Shown here piece by piece: positions 20,692 through 34,100 of a stretch of 64,000 nucleotides of DNA (its first letter is position 1; each line of letters starts with the position of its first letter). The translations under genes were made by a program, and so were the position numbers. The DNA comes from Symsagittifera roscoffensis. Lineage: Eukaryota; Xenacoelomorpha; Acoela; Convolutidae. The stretch is from the NCBI RefSeq assembly GCF_963678635.1, contig NC_087064.1, positions 19,394,509 to 19,458,508 on the forward strand, given 5' to 3'. Under the pieces are notes generated by a model. That model saw nothing but the letters and a program-made list of their open reading frames with translations. It was not told where the DNA came from and did not search any database.

Positions 20692-23269
20692 AATTGAAAG
20701 GTTAGAGCCTTCAATATTTACGGAGCAAACAAAACTATAACTTATAAAAACATCGTCGAATTGGAAAAGGAATGATTTTTTAAAATTACTACAAGATTTC
20801 AAAACCGCTATATATTTCAATTTGTTTTTCACGATATCGAATCTAACAAAGCAGTTTGTCTAACAGTGTTAGAACAGCTCAATGATCTTTAGAGATCTCA
20901 CCAGATTGCTTTAAAAATTCTACTGCGGTTTCAAATTTATATTTTTGTTAATTTTTTCACATCATTTGAATGGGTAAACAGATTCTTAAGAATGGATATC
21001 CTGTAAAAATGTTATCCAATCTTTCAGCCGGGTCAAAAAAAACTTCAACAGAACTTAAAAAATTATTACGATCAATTAATTATTAGAATGAATAGGAAGG
21101 TCGAATGGAAGTATGTTAAGGTCCGAGCGCTTTGCTTTTCTTAGTTTACTTAATTGCATCTTTCACCACTTACATGGGAATTTTAACTTCTGTAGCTTCT
21201 AGTTTCTTTATTTTGCGTATAACTGCCCTTTTTTGACATGTGTTTTCCACATTAACACAAGATTAGCGTATCACACAAAAGTCTATCACAAGATTATCGT
21301 ATCACACAAAAATTTATCCTTATTTTAAATTTAAAGCTCTTTCATTTCTTATTTGAGCTGCAGTAGGAAGAATGTCTATTGGCAATCATATAAGCAGACC
21401 TAAATAGACTGTAAGGTTTTTTTTTTCAAAAAATATATGCTCAATTAAATTGGCATTTTGTTGCAATTTGTCAATACGTTTTTCGACAAATCGCAACAAA
21501 AGACAACTTATACAACATTTAGAGTCGGTTTGCATCGCAAAAGGTTGACACACGCAGTCCGCAGCCAACCGCAACCCCAAAGCTAAAATTTCCAAGTTTC
21601 AACTCAATTTTCAATAGCGTGAATTTCTAAATTTCAACTCAATTTTCAATAGTGTGCCGAGGGCGTGGCAGGGGATGCAACCCCTTCAATTTGGCCGACC
21701 GCCAGAATTTTCAAAAGGTATCCCTTTGATATAACTTTACGAGATTCATTTTTGGCTGGCCAAAATCAAGATTTTCTAACAGCGCCTTTCGCGCCAGTAT
21801 AACTAAGTTTGAGGGGGGTTGCGCCGAAAAGAGCATTTTTATTTTGTCAACTAAAATTTAAAAGTTCTCAAAACGTCGAATAAAAAAGGTCAACAAAAAT
21901 TCTAATTTTTTGTTTTCAAAAAACTGCCTCCGGAAAAGCTGTCTCTCGTGGAATCAATTTCAATTTCAAAATCCGATATTCTCAATGACAATTTCAAAAA
22001 CACCTTTTGAAAACTCTATGAAATTTTTTTTTTTCAAAATTCAATTTATTAAAAGCACTGAGATTGAAAGTTTCAGTCCAGCTGAATGTACAGAAATTTT
22101 CTGATAAAAAGAATGTTTTTTATGTGGAAAAGACTGCTAAGACCTTTTGAAAATTTTAACCACAATTTTTTTAATTATGCGCCTTTTCTTCAAAATATGC
22201 AATAAAATCAAGGTCGTCATTAGAAATTGTTGGTAAAAAATAGTCTTAAAGGGAGCAATTGGTAATGGGAACAGGGGCGCGGCAACTAAAGTTTTATGTT
22301 ACAGACTATCATAAAAAATCTCAGCCCAAAATTCAAAGTTTGTCAAAGATAAAATTTTTCAACAAAAAAAACATATAAATTAAAGTTTTCTGACAGATTA
22401 AGCAATTTGAGCGACAATCAACGTTTGATTGAAACCATTACACGTCAGCTCAATTTTAACATTTTTAATTTTACTGTTGATGTTTTTGTTCCAACCTTTG
22501 AAAAAGTTATTAACATTTATGTATGTGGCAGTATTTTTCTTTCAGACAATTATTAGCTATCGAATTAGTATTTTTAACCAAAAAATGTTTTTACTCCATC
22601 GAACAGTTTGACTCCTTGAGTTAATGTGCAAAAAATTCTTTTTTTTCGTGAAAATCTAAGGGCTTGAGAATTGTCATTTTGGCCATGCTCTCACTAACTT
22701 ATGCGCAGTTTGATAATTATAGTGCTAAAATCTAAACCCACAATTTTCACGCGTGGCAATTTCCTTCCCCTACAAAACTGTTCCAAATTAATTTGATGCC
22801 AGCAAATGGGTCGTATTTATTTTCGTACACCTCAAAAGTTCCTACTTGATGTTTGATTATGTCTAGAAAATATGGTTTTTATTTTTTTTTACTAGAAATT
22901 ACTCAATTCCCCATAAGGCGCAGTCGTAACACCTCGGGATTTGCTCTGATGTACTAACAGTCTTTGTTCGTAAAATTTAAGCGGTTTGAAAAACGCAATA
23001 TAGTTTGTTTTTTCAATGCGTGAGCCACGATTTGAGCAGTCTGTTTGGAATTATTTAAGAGTTGCTAGACGCTAAATACAATGTTATATATTTAACATAG
23101 CGTGTTGCGGTGGTGCGCTAAAAAAATTGTCTGAAAAAAAATCGAGTGCCTGTCAAAATTTAATGAAGTCATAAAAAAGATACGTCATCAGTCAAGCAAA
23201 ATTAAGATAAGAAAGTGGATGAACGAAACAAATCAGGATTAATTAATTCGTATTTCAAAGAAAGTGACA

Positions 23270-23775
23270 AAAACTTTTTTCTCCAGACAAATTTTTGTTT
23301 CGTGACTTTGATGTTTTTTTAAATATCGAAAAGATATTGTTGTTTTGAGCTCAAACTGGAAAAGAATTTGACTGATAATTATTTTTTGGAAGGTTCAATG
23401 GATTTTTAGGTTGACAATTTGGCTGACGTGGCATAATAAACGCGCGATATACTTGAGCAATCAACGCGTAACGGATATTTAACATTTCATAGAGCAATCA
23501 ACGCGTAACGGATATATAATTTCGAACAATTTCTTAGACATTGTTCCAAATTGAGTTGAAGATTTTGTCCATTTCTTACTTTGCTAAATGCTAAAATTGT
23601 CACTTTGTGATTTACAAAGCGTGGTGTGGGGTTCTCAAAACAAATCTCAAAAAAGTTGAAATGTTTGCCAATTTTTTTTCTCAATTTCTACCATTTTTTA
23701 TTGCAAAAATAGAACTTTAAAGGCAGTCGTTACATTCAGGGCTGAGTCGCGATTGGGGCAGTCTTGTTGTTCTTG
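23270..23775. repeat. Dispersed MITE-like repeat, copy A
   Basis: It shares landmarks in the same order with 58850-59290 and 59870-60325: an interior with CGCGCGATATA and ACGCGTAACGGA, then GGCAGTCG...ACATTCAGGGCTG, ending near GGGCAGTCTTGTT. The inverse occurs in the tandem unit (9346-9830). It contains a local duplication of GAGCAATCAACGCGTAACGG at about 23455 and 23493. Confidence 0.45.
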
Positions 23776-24881
23776 CGCATTTTTGTTTTCTCATTACGAT
23801 TCTTTTTGGTTCATGAGCGTTCTATTCTGTGATCTGTCTGATTTTGAGGGTCTTTTGGTGGTTATACCACCCCCCTAAATTATATGAAATGAACAAAAAA
23901 ATGTTAATCAAAAAATGATTCAATTTTTGTCAGAAACCCAGGGCCGATATTAGCTTAAATTTTCAAGTAAGTTCGAAAATCAATTAATTTTTTAGGAAGT
24001 TAAAAGTAAAACTGCCTCATTGAAAATTCGGCGAAACGTACGCGCTGATAAAAAATTGTAAATTTGGGTAAACAAAACTTGAAATATCGAATCTTTAAAC
24101 TACATTCTATTATGTCCTACTGCATTCTTTAACAGCATGCCATTTAACACACATGCTTATATGCCTGTTCCGAATTGGCCCCACTATTGCGAAAGGGCAA
24201 ATTGTTAACGTTAGCAAGATCCGACTTATTCCTTGGACCTGATACAGGCGTTCGATTCTCATTGTTGTATTCCAGAAAAAAAACTATCAGAATTCTGCTA
24301 GTTGATACATTTTCGAGTTTCCAAACTTTCATGCTTGCCGAGCTTTATGATAGTCGATTGGTCTCCCCTATGCTGTCATAGATATGCACTTTCAAATAAA
24401 CCTGAGATCGAGGCACATTTTCAACTGAGCTAAATTTTAACGGTCGTTGCACATGTATAAAGTATAAAAATATTTAGTCAATTTTGCAGATCATACAGAA
24501 CAGTTTGCATATACAGTTACAATTTGATTGTGTTATTTAATACATGTATTTTGTGAACAAATTCTGAACAACGTTGCATGAAGGTACTGCAGTTCGATCG
24601 TAAAGACATAACGTTTCGCACATGCATTTTACGAAACCTTTTGACCGCTAGAACTCGCAAGTTGACCTTCGAGATTTGCAGCTTGGACGCGAAGAAACAC
24701 TTGGATCTACAAAACAGAATTCCAAAGTCGAAAACTTGATTTACCATGTAACACGCTTCGAACTGATTATGATTATATGTTATATAATGATTATAGTCAT
24801 ATATAATTGAAATTTCTCCGATCACATAAATTTTAATACATTTTGTAAAAAGAAAATAGTTATTTAAACTTTATCAGAAAT

Positions 24882-25189
24882 ATGAAGTCCCGATCATTTA
24901 TACGTTCTTCTTTTATTTCATCTCCTAATATCAAAGTACCAAAAAACTGTTGTTGCTCCTCCATAACATGCAAACGATTCAGTTCCAGTAATCAGCATTC
25001 CAGAAACAGTAGAGCAAACCCCTTGACTTTGGACAGACATTCGGTGTACAACCGGTACGAAGAAGTTGTTAAGTATGCGCGGGATGAACCGGACAAATTT
25101 TGGGCCCAGATGGCGCGAGAGAAAGTGACGTGGCACAAGCCATTCAGTGTCGTGAACGAAAGTGACTTCAAAAAAGATGGACGAGTCAG
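24882..25189 (+). CDS. ACSS1-like exon 1: targeting peptide and N-terminal domain start
   Basis: Begins at ATG 24882 and ends at donor GTTAGG (25190) with AG of an Arg codon. It encodes residues 1-102 plus two bases. After the basic leader comes the ACSS N-terminal region ([20 protein letters not shown], then VTWHKPF). The reading R-W-F across the 15-kb intron matches the conserved WF of the next exon. Confidence 0.93.
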
Positions 25190-28100
25190 GTTAGGAAATT
25201 TTTTGAACGCCCTTAAATTATTCTGACTATACGAATACAACAGAGAGTGAGAATGAACTTTGAGTTACATATGTGGCGTTTTTTCTCTTATTCCGCCCAA
25301 AACTTTTTTATTTTGCAATTTTGGAATATTCAAATGTGTAAATGCAGAGAAAACACTGATCACATCGGATTGGTTAGGTTAAGACAAATGCGATCACTTG
25401 ATCTTTAGTCGATTTCTAGCAATAAGGCAAAACTTTGATTCTTTGTTTTTTTTCTGCTCTGGGTAAAACCCTGCTGCTTATTTGAAAAAGGACCAAATTA
25501 ACATCCTCCACCATCCCAAAGCAGTTTGGGAGGGGAGGGAAGATGTGGTGCTATGGATGTAACCAGACAGGTTTTTAGCAGACGCAACAATTATAAAGTG
25601 CGATAGCAAACGCGCGATTGGTGATTAGGGACCCCTTGCTCCGCTGCGCCTCAATTCAACACGAGTCTTATTGTGCGCTTAAATCTTTGTCTTTCCGCTA
25701 ATTTAGACTGTTGTGTTTTTGAAGTTAGGCTGCTAAAATGAGCCACGTTCAAAACATTTTTTAAACATTTTTACACAGCAAATCAAGAAACCTAACACTG
25801 CTTGACGACATAACGCCGCTTTCATTGTGGTGGTTTTCGGTTTCTACGCTCTCAGAAGTCATAGACTAAGACGATTGAAAGTCCTTTACAGAGCCAAAAA
25901 GCTTGTTCGTGTGTACCCTCCCAGCGTATAAAGCGGGAACGCACGATTCATCTCTGTGCGGCCGAGGACACAAGGGTCACTGGAACGGAGTGGTACCAAC
26001 CAGGAACGGCGAGTATTTAAATTCCTCAGAGGCCAACAGTGGCAAAGACCTAGCCAGTCGGAGCACCTCTTACAACTAATTTATGACGAGAACCTCCCCA
26101 GGTTTGAAGGTGGTCGGGTTTTTTGTTTTTTGTGAACAAAGAATAGGATGCAGAGATCTATACCGCAAAGATAACCAAAAGTTTTCTCAAACCAACAGAT
26201 ATGCTTTTGAGTGTTTAAAATGCAGTAGTTCTGCTCTGCTTTATCCTGAAAGAGAGCTTCAGCAGGTACAGACGAGATGTAATCATTCCTGTGTCACCCC
26301 CGCGCAAGAGCCGAAAGAAACAATCAGAACAATGACAACAGAAAGGACGGAACCAACTCCCTGGCCCCACAGTGACCAGGAGACGTCGTCCGCGCGCAGG
26401 ACCCGAAGGTGTCAAACGAGCTCGCGATTAAAAAGGACCGAAACAAAAGTCACTGTCTCCATCCCGGACAGGATTCAGCATTGTGAAAAACGAGGGGCAG
26501 AAATTGTCGTGAAAACCCCACAAAGCAAGCAGTCCAGTCAAAAGGCTCTGACATAGGCAAATCAAAAACAGGAGAGGAAAACTAAGGCTCACCACTGAGG
26601 AACACCGCTAAGCCAGTAGAGAAAAAGGATGTAAAGAGAGGGGTAAACTCCACCTTCCTGACATGGAGAACATGCAAAAAAATGTCATGACCACATGAAC
26701 CTGCAAGGTGTTTTGGACCATGAAAGAAATAGAAGCAGCATGAAAACGCAAGGAGTAATGTGGCTTGGAGAAATAGGAAACTAAACGGTCATTATTCACT
26801 GCCAGTGCAGTGGAGTAAAACTCAGGGGTGAGGCTGTCAAATTCTGGATAGAGGAAGGCCAGTAGAATAGAAAAACTTTTCGCAATGTACTACCGCCGTC
26901 AAAACACACAGTATGAAACTTGTGTCTGTGTACCAATTTCTGTGGAGTAACGGAATTGATGGAATAGAAGAATACAGACATTAATTAACTGGAACTCCAA
27001 AATCAATTAACTGGAACTCCAAAATTGGTGGGGATCATAATTCTCACATTGGAAGGGACATGACTGGTAAAACAAATGGTAGGTGTGGTCTCACGACTCC
27101 ATCAACTGAAGCAGGAGGAGACTTTCTCCGCTGGTGCGTAGTACATAATCTCTAATGGGTAACTCTTTCTCAAAAATTAGAAAGAGAGGTACAAGGTTCA
27201 ACCACAGCCACCGCCATTGGTATTAACTTTATCAGATCTCATTGAGTGTATTAGCGACAGCATTAAAAAATGAGACTTTGAAGGTCTGTGGAAAGAAAAC
27301 TAGACAAGCAGCAAATCCGTGGACAATAGGTCTACAAGATGAACTGTACGATCTCTATGAAATCATAAGTTCAGCTGTGAGGGGAGCAAGGAATCCTTAA
27401 AGCGAGACCGTCTAAATGGCCTTATAATGTGCAACGAAAAACTACCTAGAACAAGCAAGGGTGAAACTGAAGAAGCTCACAGAATTGGAACGTGAGTGGT
27501 TGGATACTATCTTAAACGAACACCAACAGGCCAAAATAAAGGGAGTTATGAGCTCCGTATACAGAATACTTTGTCAACTAGCAGAAGGAGATAGGCAACC
27601 GGACATTGGCACAACCCTCAAAACCGAAGAATTCAAAGCTCAATTCAAAGAAGTCTCGGAAATTGATATGAAGTTTACCCTAAAGTGTCACCCTAAAGTA
27701 CAACCCTAAAGTACAACCCTAAAGTACAACCCTAAAGTACAACCCTCACAACCGAAGAATTCAAAGCTCACTTCAAAGAAGTCTCGAAAATTGATATGAA
27801 GTTCACCCTAAACGGTAGAACAAATGGGTTTTCATAGATTAGATGAAAATTATTCACCGGTGAAAATAGTCCGCTAAATCAAACCCCAACAGACCTGGAA
27901 ATGCTGGAGTTCATTGAAGATTTAAGTGAATGCGCGCCTGGTAAAGATAACGTCCGAATCATATATATCAAGTTGTCATGCAACCATGTTAAACAATTAA
28001 AACGATGTTCTCTGAACTAGCCCCAACATGGGGTGAAATCTTGAATCTTTTTCATGAAATTTAACCATTCTTGCGTGAATTCTTGCAACTTGAAATGTGG

Positions 28101-31100
28101 TACATGTGTCCTCAGGGAACCAAACCATAGTTGCTTTTTCATATGATGGGATCGCAATAACCTTGATCATTTTTGCAAGGTAAGAGTATTCCTTGGTAAA
28201 TTACGGTTTCATCTTTTAAATCTCGTGTTATTTGTACTTTGTCTAATTGACTTTTCTAATCAAAAAACATTATTTCTTGATATCTTTTGTTTTTTGTGTC
28301 TGCTTTACAATTAGAAGAGTTGTTTATTCCAATTTTTGGTATCCAATTTTCATCATGGAGGTCATAGGTTAATCGTTAATGTATTCCAATCTAATCACAG
28401 AGGTATGTTGTTGGTTAAGTTCTCTATATCTATCATTTAAATTTGTAGGGAAATTTAGTGGAAATGTTATAGTTGGAGTTTGACTTTTTGTTGAAGGGGT
28501 TGAAGGTAGTGATAAAGTTCCTGGTAGTCACAAAGTTGTATTGGATGAGATATCAAAAGGGTCATTTACCAAGTTTGGCTCACCTTCAGTGTAAACTTGT
28601 GTCATCCAATGTAGGAGATGTTGTGTTGAATTTGGGGGGTTAAAAGGGTTTTAACGAATTCGTTCGGATGTGGGGGTTTGATTCTAAATAATCCGTTGGT
28701 ATGTTTGGAATGTTCTCTTGTGAAATTGGTTGTAATGGTGGTAGGGTTTTTGGAATTGTACTGATGGAAAGGTCCAGAGAATTTGAGGATGGTGATGAGG
28801 GTATAATAAAATGAAGTCTGGGAGTTGTATAATTTCTAATTCGTCTTGGATGGATGATTTGTCAATTTCTATTTCGTCTTGGATGGATGATTTGTCTATC
28901 TATTGTAGATGTTTGATTTTGGTTTTGACTAGGTTGTCTTGTTTTTATCAAGGTCTCGTTGGAGAGAAGGATAGATATTGTATGTTGGCTCGTATTGCGG
29001 TTCGCTTAGAGGTGCATGGCGAGATGCGGTTATTAAAGGTTCTGATAGTAACTCGTGTGTTTCTTCAAAGGTATGGATTTTCTTGAATTGAAATGCGTGT
29101 TGATGATTGGGGTTGATTTTTTGACTAGACGTTGGTGTTGTTGGAAGTTCCTGGGATGTCGTAGTCGGTGGGGGTTATTGTGTAGGTTGTTGATTAACAA
29201 TTTTGAAATGTTTCAAATGTTTTTTTATGTATAAAATCTATGTTGTTTAAAATTGTCTTCTATGAAAATGATTAAGAGCATTGTTGCTAGTGCGAAGGTG
29301 ATTTTTGAAAATTTTTTATACACTTTTATATTGTCACAAAAAAGGAAACTAGAAAGGTGACAATAATAACTAAAAGAAGCAGGATGTCTTTCTTATTGAA
29401 CAAATGTCTTTAAATTTAGTTAGTTGTTGAAATATTGTACCTGAGGAGATGGTCAAGGATTTTTGAGAAATTGAGATAGGCTTTTGCGAGAAAATTAAAA
29501 ATTACGAAAAAACTGCAAAAAAATAACAAGGATTAAGAGAAATATTTCAAAGACGTCTATGATAAAAAATATACTAAGTTGAAAAAAGATTGATCGGAAA
29601 AAAAAGTTTGAAATTTTATTCTTGAGGAGTCGAACTGGTTGAGAGAGAAGCATTTGAGAAATGATTCGTCTTGTGTCAAAAATGTGTCGAAATGAGTAAA
29701 AAATTGAGTGTGGTCCGATTGTTTTTTGATTTTTGATAATTGGTTTATTATAGGCAATTTCTGGTGAAGGGAAGTCTGAAGGTCTAGGAATGAGCTTCCT
29801 GGTTTTGTTTTTTGGATGATATAGGAATTGTGTCTACTTTAAGCCAAATGATCATGTCGTATTTTTACTTTAGGCGTATTTAATATTTTTCCTTGAGGGA
29901 AATTTGTAGTGTGAGTTGAGACAACATTGTTAAATTTTGTACTGATTGATAGGGGAGGCTTGTTAAATTTAGATTTTTTTTAATTGTCAAATATAAGCGT
30001 GTTGCTTATTTTTGACCTGGAGGTTTTTAAGTTAAAGTTTCATAAATGTTAGAAGTGAGCAAAGTGTCGGATATTCCTTTTTTTGGATATTCCTTTTGGA
30101 TATTCCTTTTTGTGTTACAAAGTTTGGTATTAAGACATCCGTTCTGATTGTTATGTTTGTAGTTGTGAATCGTGAATTAATTTGTTATTGAATAATCTGT
30201 CTTTGTAATAGTTTTTTGGCTATTTTTTGATAAATTGCATTGTGTTTTTTATCTCTATCTTAAATCCATTCGGATTGTGTGCCGGCGGCTAATTTTAAGA
30301 GTTGCGGGTTTTGAAAATGGTCTTCATCGAGCGTATGTAACGGTAAATTATAACAAATTGATTCTTTAGTAGGTTGGCAATAGCCTTGTGCATTTTTTGA
30401 GGAATTTGCTGTAAACATTATTGGTTTCCCTGGTTTTTGGTCGAAAACTTCATAGGGTGATAGTCCTAGGGTCGTTGTTATCTGTGAAATATAAGCTAAG
30501 GGGAATAATTTCACGTCTATTGACCAGTCGGTGTATTTTGTATCATTTCCATTTATGATACATCTGATGTATTCCTGTAGTAAACGGTTCATGCCTTCGT
30601 TTAAACCATTAGTCCATGGGGCATGAGACGTTCGTGGTTTATGTTTAATGTTGTAAAATTGGCATAATGTGATGATGATTTCATAGATAAGATTCATTTT
30701 GTTTGTTTCTTTTTGTGACTGTAATAATGCTGCTCCGATTCCAAAATTGGAGGTGTCGCACATAGCATAAAATGGTTGGTCTGGATCTCGGATTGTATTT
30801 GAAATTTAATCAGTGAGAGGGTTTTTATTTCTTCAAATCGTTTTTGATGTTCTGTCGTCCATTCAAAGTTATTTTGTTTTCTGAGATTATTATAAAATGA
30901 TCTTAAATATAATTGCATTTTGTAGACGTATTTACTTTAAAGTTTAGCATTCCAAGAATTTTTTGGGATTTTTTTCATATTTTTATGGAGCTTGAAGTTT
31001 TGTGATTGCCTCTATGCGAGATTTTAATGGAGTGATTGAAGGCAACCGGACATTGGAACAACACTCACAACCGAAGAATTCAAAGCTCACTTCAAAGAGA

Positions 31101-34100
31101 TCTCGAAAATTGTTATGAAGTTTAACCTAAAGTGTTAATGGAATAATGGAAACGGTAGCACAAATGGGAACTTACAGATCAGATAAAAATTATTCACCGA
31201 TGAAAACATTCCGCTAAATAAAACCCCAACAGACCTGGAAACGCTGGAGTGCATTAAAGAAATAAGTTAATCCGCGCCTGGTAAAGATAACGTCCGAATC
31301 AGATATATCAAGTTGGCAAACAACCATGTTAAACAACTAATTGTAGCTTCCATTAAAAAGATGTTCTCAAAACTAGCCCCAACATGGGATTAAATCTTGA
31401 ATATTTTTGATGAAACTATATCATTTTTGCGTGAAATCTTGTAACTTGAAATTTGGTACATGTGTCTTCAGGGAACCAAACCATAGCTGTTTTTTCTTGT
31501 GGTGGGATTGCAATTACCTTGGTAGTTTTTGGAAGATAAGAGTATTTTTTGGTAAATTACGACGTCGTCTTATAATTCTCGTGTTTTATTTGTATTTTGT
31601 CTAATTGGACTTTCTGGTCAAAAATTATTATTTCTTGATATCCTTTGTTTTTTGTGTCTGCTTTACAATCAGAAAGATTGTTTATTCCGATGTGTGCTAT
31701 TCAATTTTTATCATGGAGGCCATAGGTTAATTGTTAATGTATTCCAATCTAATTGTACAGGCATGTTGTTGGTTAAAAATTCTCTATATCTATCATCTAA
31801 GTTTGTAGGTAAATTTAGTGGAAATGTGGTAGTTGGAGTTTGACTTTTTGTTGAAGGGGTTGAAGGTAGTGATAAGGTTCCTGGTAGTGACAAAGTTGTA
31901 TCGGATGAGATATCAATAGGGTTACTTACCAAGTTTGACTCACCTTGAATGAAAGCTTGTGTCATACTATGTGCGAGACATTGTGTTGAAGTTGGGGGGT
32001 TAAAGGGATTTTCACGAATTTGTTCGGACGTGAGGGGTTGATCCTAAGTAATCCGATGGTATGTTTGGAGTGTTTTGTTGAGAAATTGGTTGTAATGGTG
32101 GTGGGGTTTTTGGAATTGTTTTAATGGAAAGGTCCAGAGGATTTGGGGATGGTGATGAGGGTATATTAAAATGAACTCTTGGGAGTTTTAAAATTTTTTT
32201 TCGTCTTGGATGGATGATTTGTTGTCTATTGTAGATGTTTGATCTTAGTTTTGACTAGGGTGTCTTGTTCTAATAATGTCTCATTGGAGAGAAAGATAGA
32301 TTTTGTATGTTGGTTCGTATTGCGGTTTGCTTAGAGGTGCATGGCGAACTACAGGTATTAAAGGTTCTGATAGTAACTCGTGTATTTCTTCAAAAGTATG
32401 TGGATTTTCTTGAATTGAAATGCGTGTTGATGATTGGGGTTGATTATTTGACTACACATTGGTGTTGTTGGAAGTTCCTGGGATGTCGTAGTCGGTGGGG
32501 ATTGTTGTGTTGGTTGTTGATTAGCAATTTTGAAATATTTGAAATAATTTTTTTAATGAAAGAAATATATGTTGCTCATAATATTCTTCTATGAAAATGG
32601 TCAAGAGGGTTGTTGCTAGTGCAAAGGTGATTATTGCCTTTTTTATACATTTACGTTTTGTCAAAATAAGGGAAACTAGAAAGGTGACAGAAATTGCTAA
32701 AAGAAGCAGATGTCTTTCTTGATGAACAAATGTCTTAACATTTAGAGAATTGCTGAAATATCGTACCTGAGGAGGTGGTCAAGGATTTATGAGAAGTTGA
32801 GATAGGCTTCTGCGAGGGAATGAAACAGTACGAAAAAACTGCAAAAAATTACGAGGAGGAGGAGAAATATTTCAAAAGTTTCTATGATAAAAAAAAATAC
32901 TAAGTTGAAAAAAAAAAATGAATGAAAAAAGTGTTGAAATCATTATCTTAAGGAGTCGAACTGATTGAGAGAGAAACATTTGAGAAATGATTCGTCTTGT
33001 CAATCTATTTTTTATTTTCCGAGTCAAAAATTGAATGTGGTCGGATTGTTTTTTGATTTTTGACAAGTGGCTTGGCTATAGGCAATTTCTGGTGAGGAGA
33101 AGTCTGAGGGTAAAGTAATGAGCTTCCTAGTGTGCTTTTATTGTTTTGGATGATAAAGGAGTTGTGTCTACTTTAGGCCAATTGATCATGTTGTATTTTA
33201 ACTTAAGGCTTATTTAAAATATTTCCTTGAGGGAAATTTGGAATTTGAGTTGAGACAATATTGTTGATTTTTGTACTGGTTGAAAGGGGAGGGTTGTTAC
33301 AATTAGATTTTTTTTTCAGTTGTCAAATATGAGCGTGTTGCTTATTTTTGACCTGGCTTAAGTTATAGTTTCATATATGTTTGAAAAGAGCTAAGTTTCG
33401 GCTAATGAAGTGGTGTCAGAATGGGTTGATGTTTAAAAAATTCTGATTGGCTAACTAGTTATTCAAGAAGGTCAACATGAAATATGGAAAAAAGAAGAAA
33501 AATTTATCACATTCAAATTGTTTAAAATGATTATTTAAATTGAAAAGGGTTTTTGAAAATCAACTTTCTTTAATATTTTAGATTGTGGAATGAAAGTTTT
33601 GTAATCTTTCCGTGGTTGACTTCGGAGTCGTGATGACTGTCTTTGTTGAGATTTTTCTTTTGTTTCCTGTTATAATTTTTTTTCTTGTTTTCTGTTTTTC
33701 CTTTGTTTTTGAGGTATTTGTTCATTGCTGAATTCATGAAATTTTGGTTGGGTATTTTTAATTTCTATTTATTTATTGGTTCTAAAAATTGTGTTGAACA
33801 ATTTTATCATGTTTTTGGTGATGATTATCGTCTGAGTTGTCTTGGACAACCTTTAGTCCTGTAAAGGAGTATGACTGTGTTACGTCGCGAAGAGCGTGTT
33901 CTTTTGGGTTATATGGTAAAAGATTGTTTTTGTGTTGAAATGATTCCTTTTTTATCTGAATCTATAAGTATGTATGTTAAATCAGTGGGTTTGTCAATAA
34001 CCTGAAATGGTCCTTCTCGGATTGGTTGAAATTTTTTAGAGATTGCCTTTTGTGTTACAAAGTTTGGTATTAAGACGTGCGTTCCAATTTTTATGTTTGT

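Larger units (their letters stand above)
14744..24881. other. Intergenic region between the membrane-protein gene and ACSS1
   Basis: About 10 kb of AT-rich DNA with no supported host gene. Identified pieces are a MITE at 15165-15570, a CTGAAAC-rich array at about 16590-17560, a hAT-type MITE at 20529-20691 and a dispersed repeat at about 23270-23775. Small direct duplications occur at about 15390-15417 (16 bp), 21250-21320 and 23455-23515 (about 27 bp). A minus-strand open stretch at 18104-18379 is noted under findings. A TATA-like stretch near 24458 precedes ACSS1 by about 420 bp, but no promoter can be assigned. Confidence 0.6.

Noticed and set aside
24230-24300. Possible tRNA (TTCGATTC-like T-loop word)
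   Set aside because: No matching acceptor, D and anticodon stems could be found around it.
26083-26556. Host gene with a basic Thr/Ser-rich product
   Set aside because: It sits directly upstream of an RTE-like endonuclease remnant inside an ACSS1 intron and has no conserved motif, so it is better read as part of that element.
28811-32594. Plus-strand open frames at 28811-29086 and 32307-32594
   Set aside because: They are related to each other only because they lie in the duplicated gypsy remnant, which is coded on the minus strand. They show no plus-strand domain.
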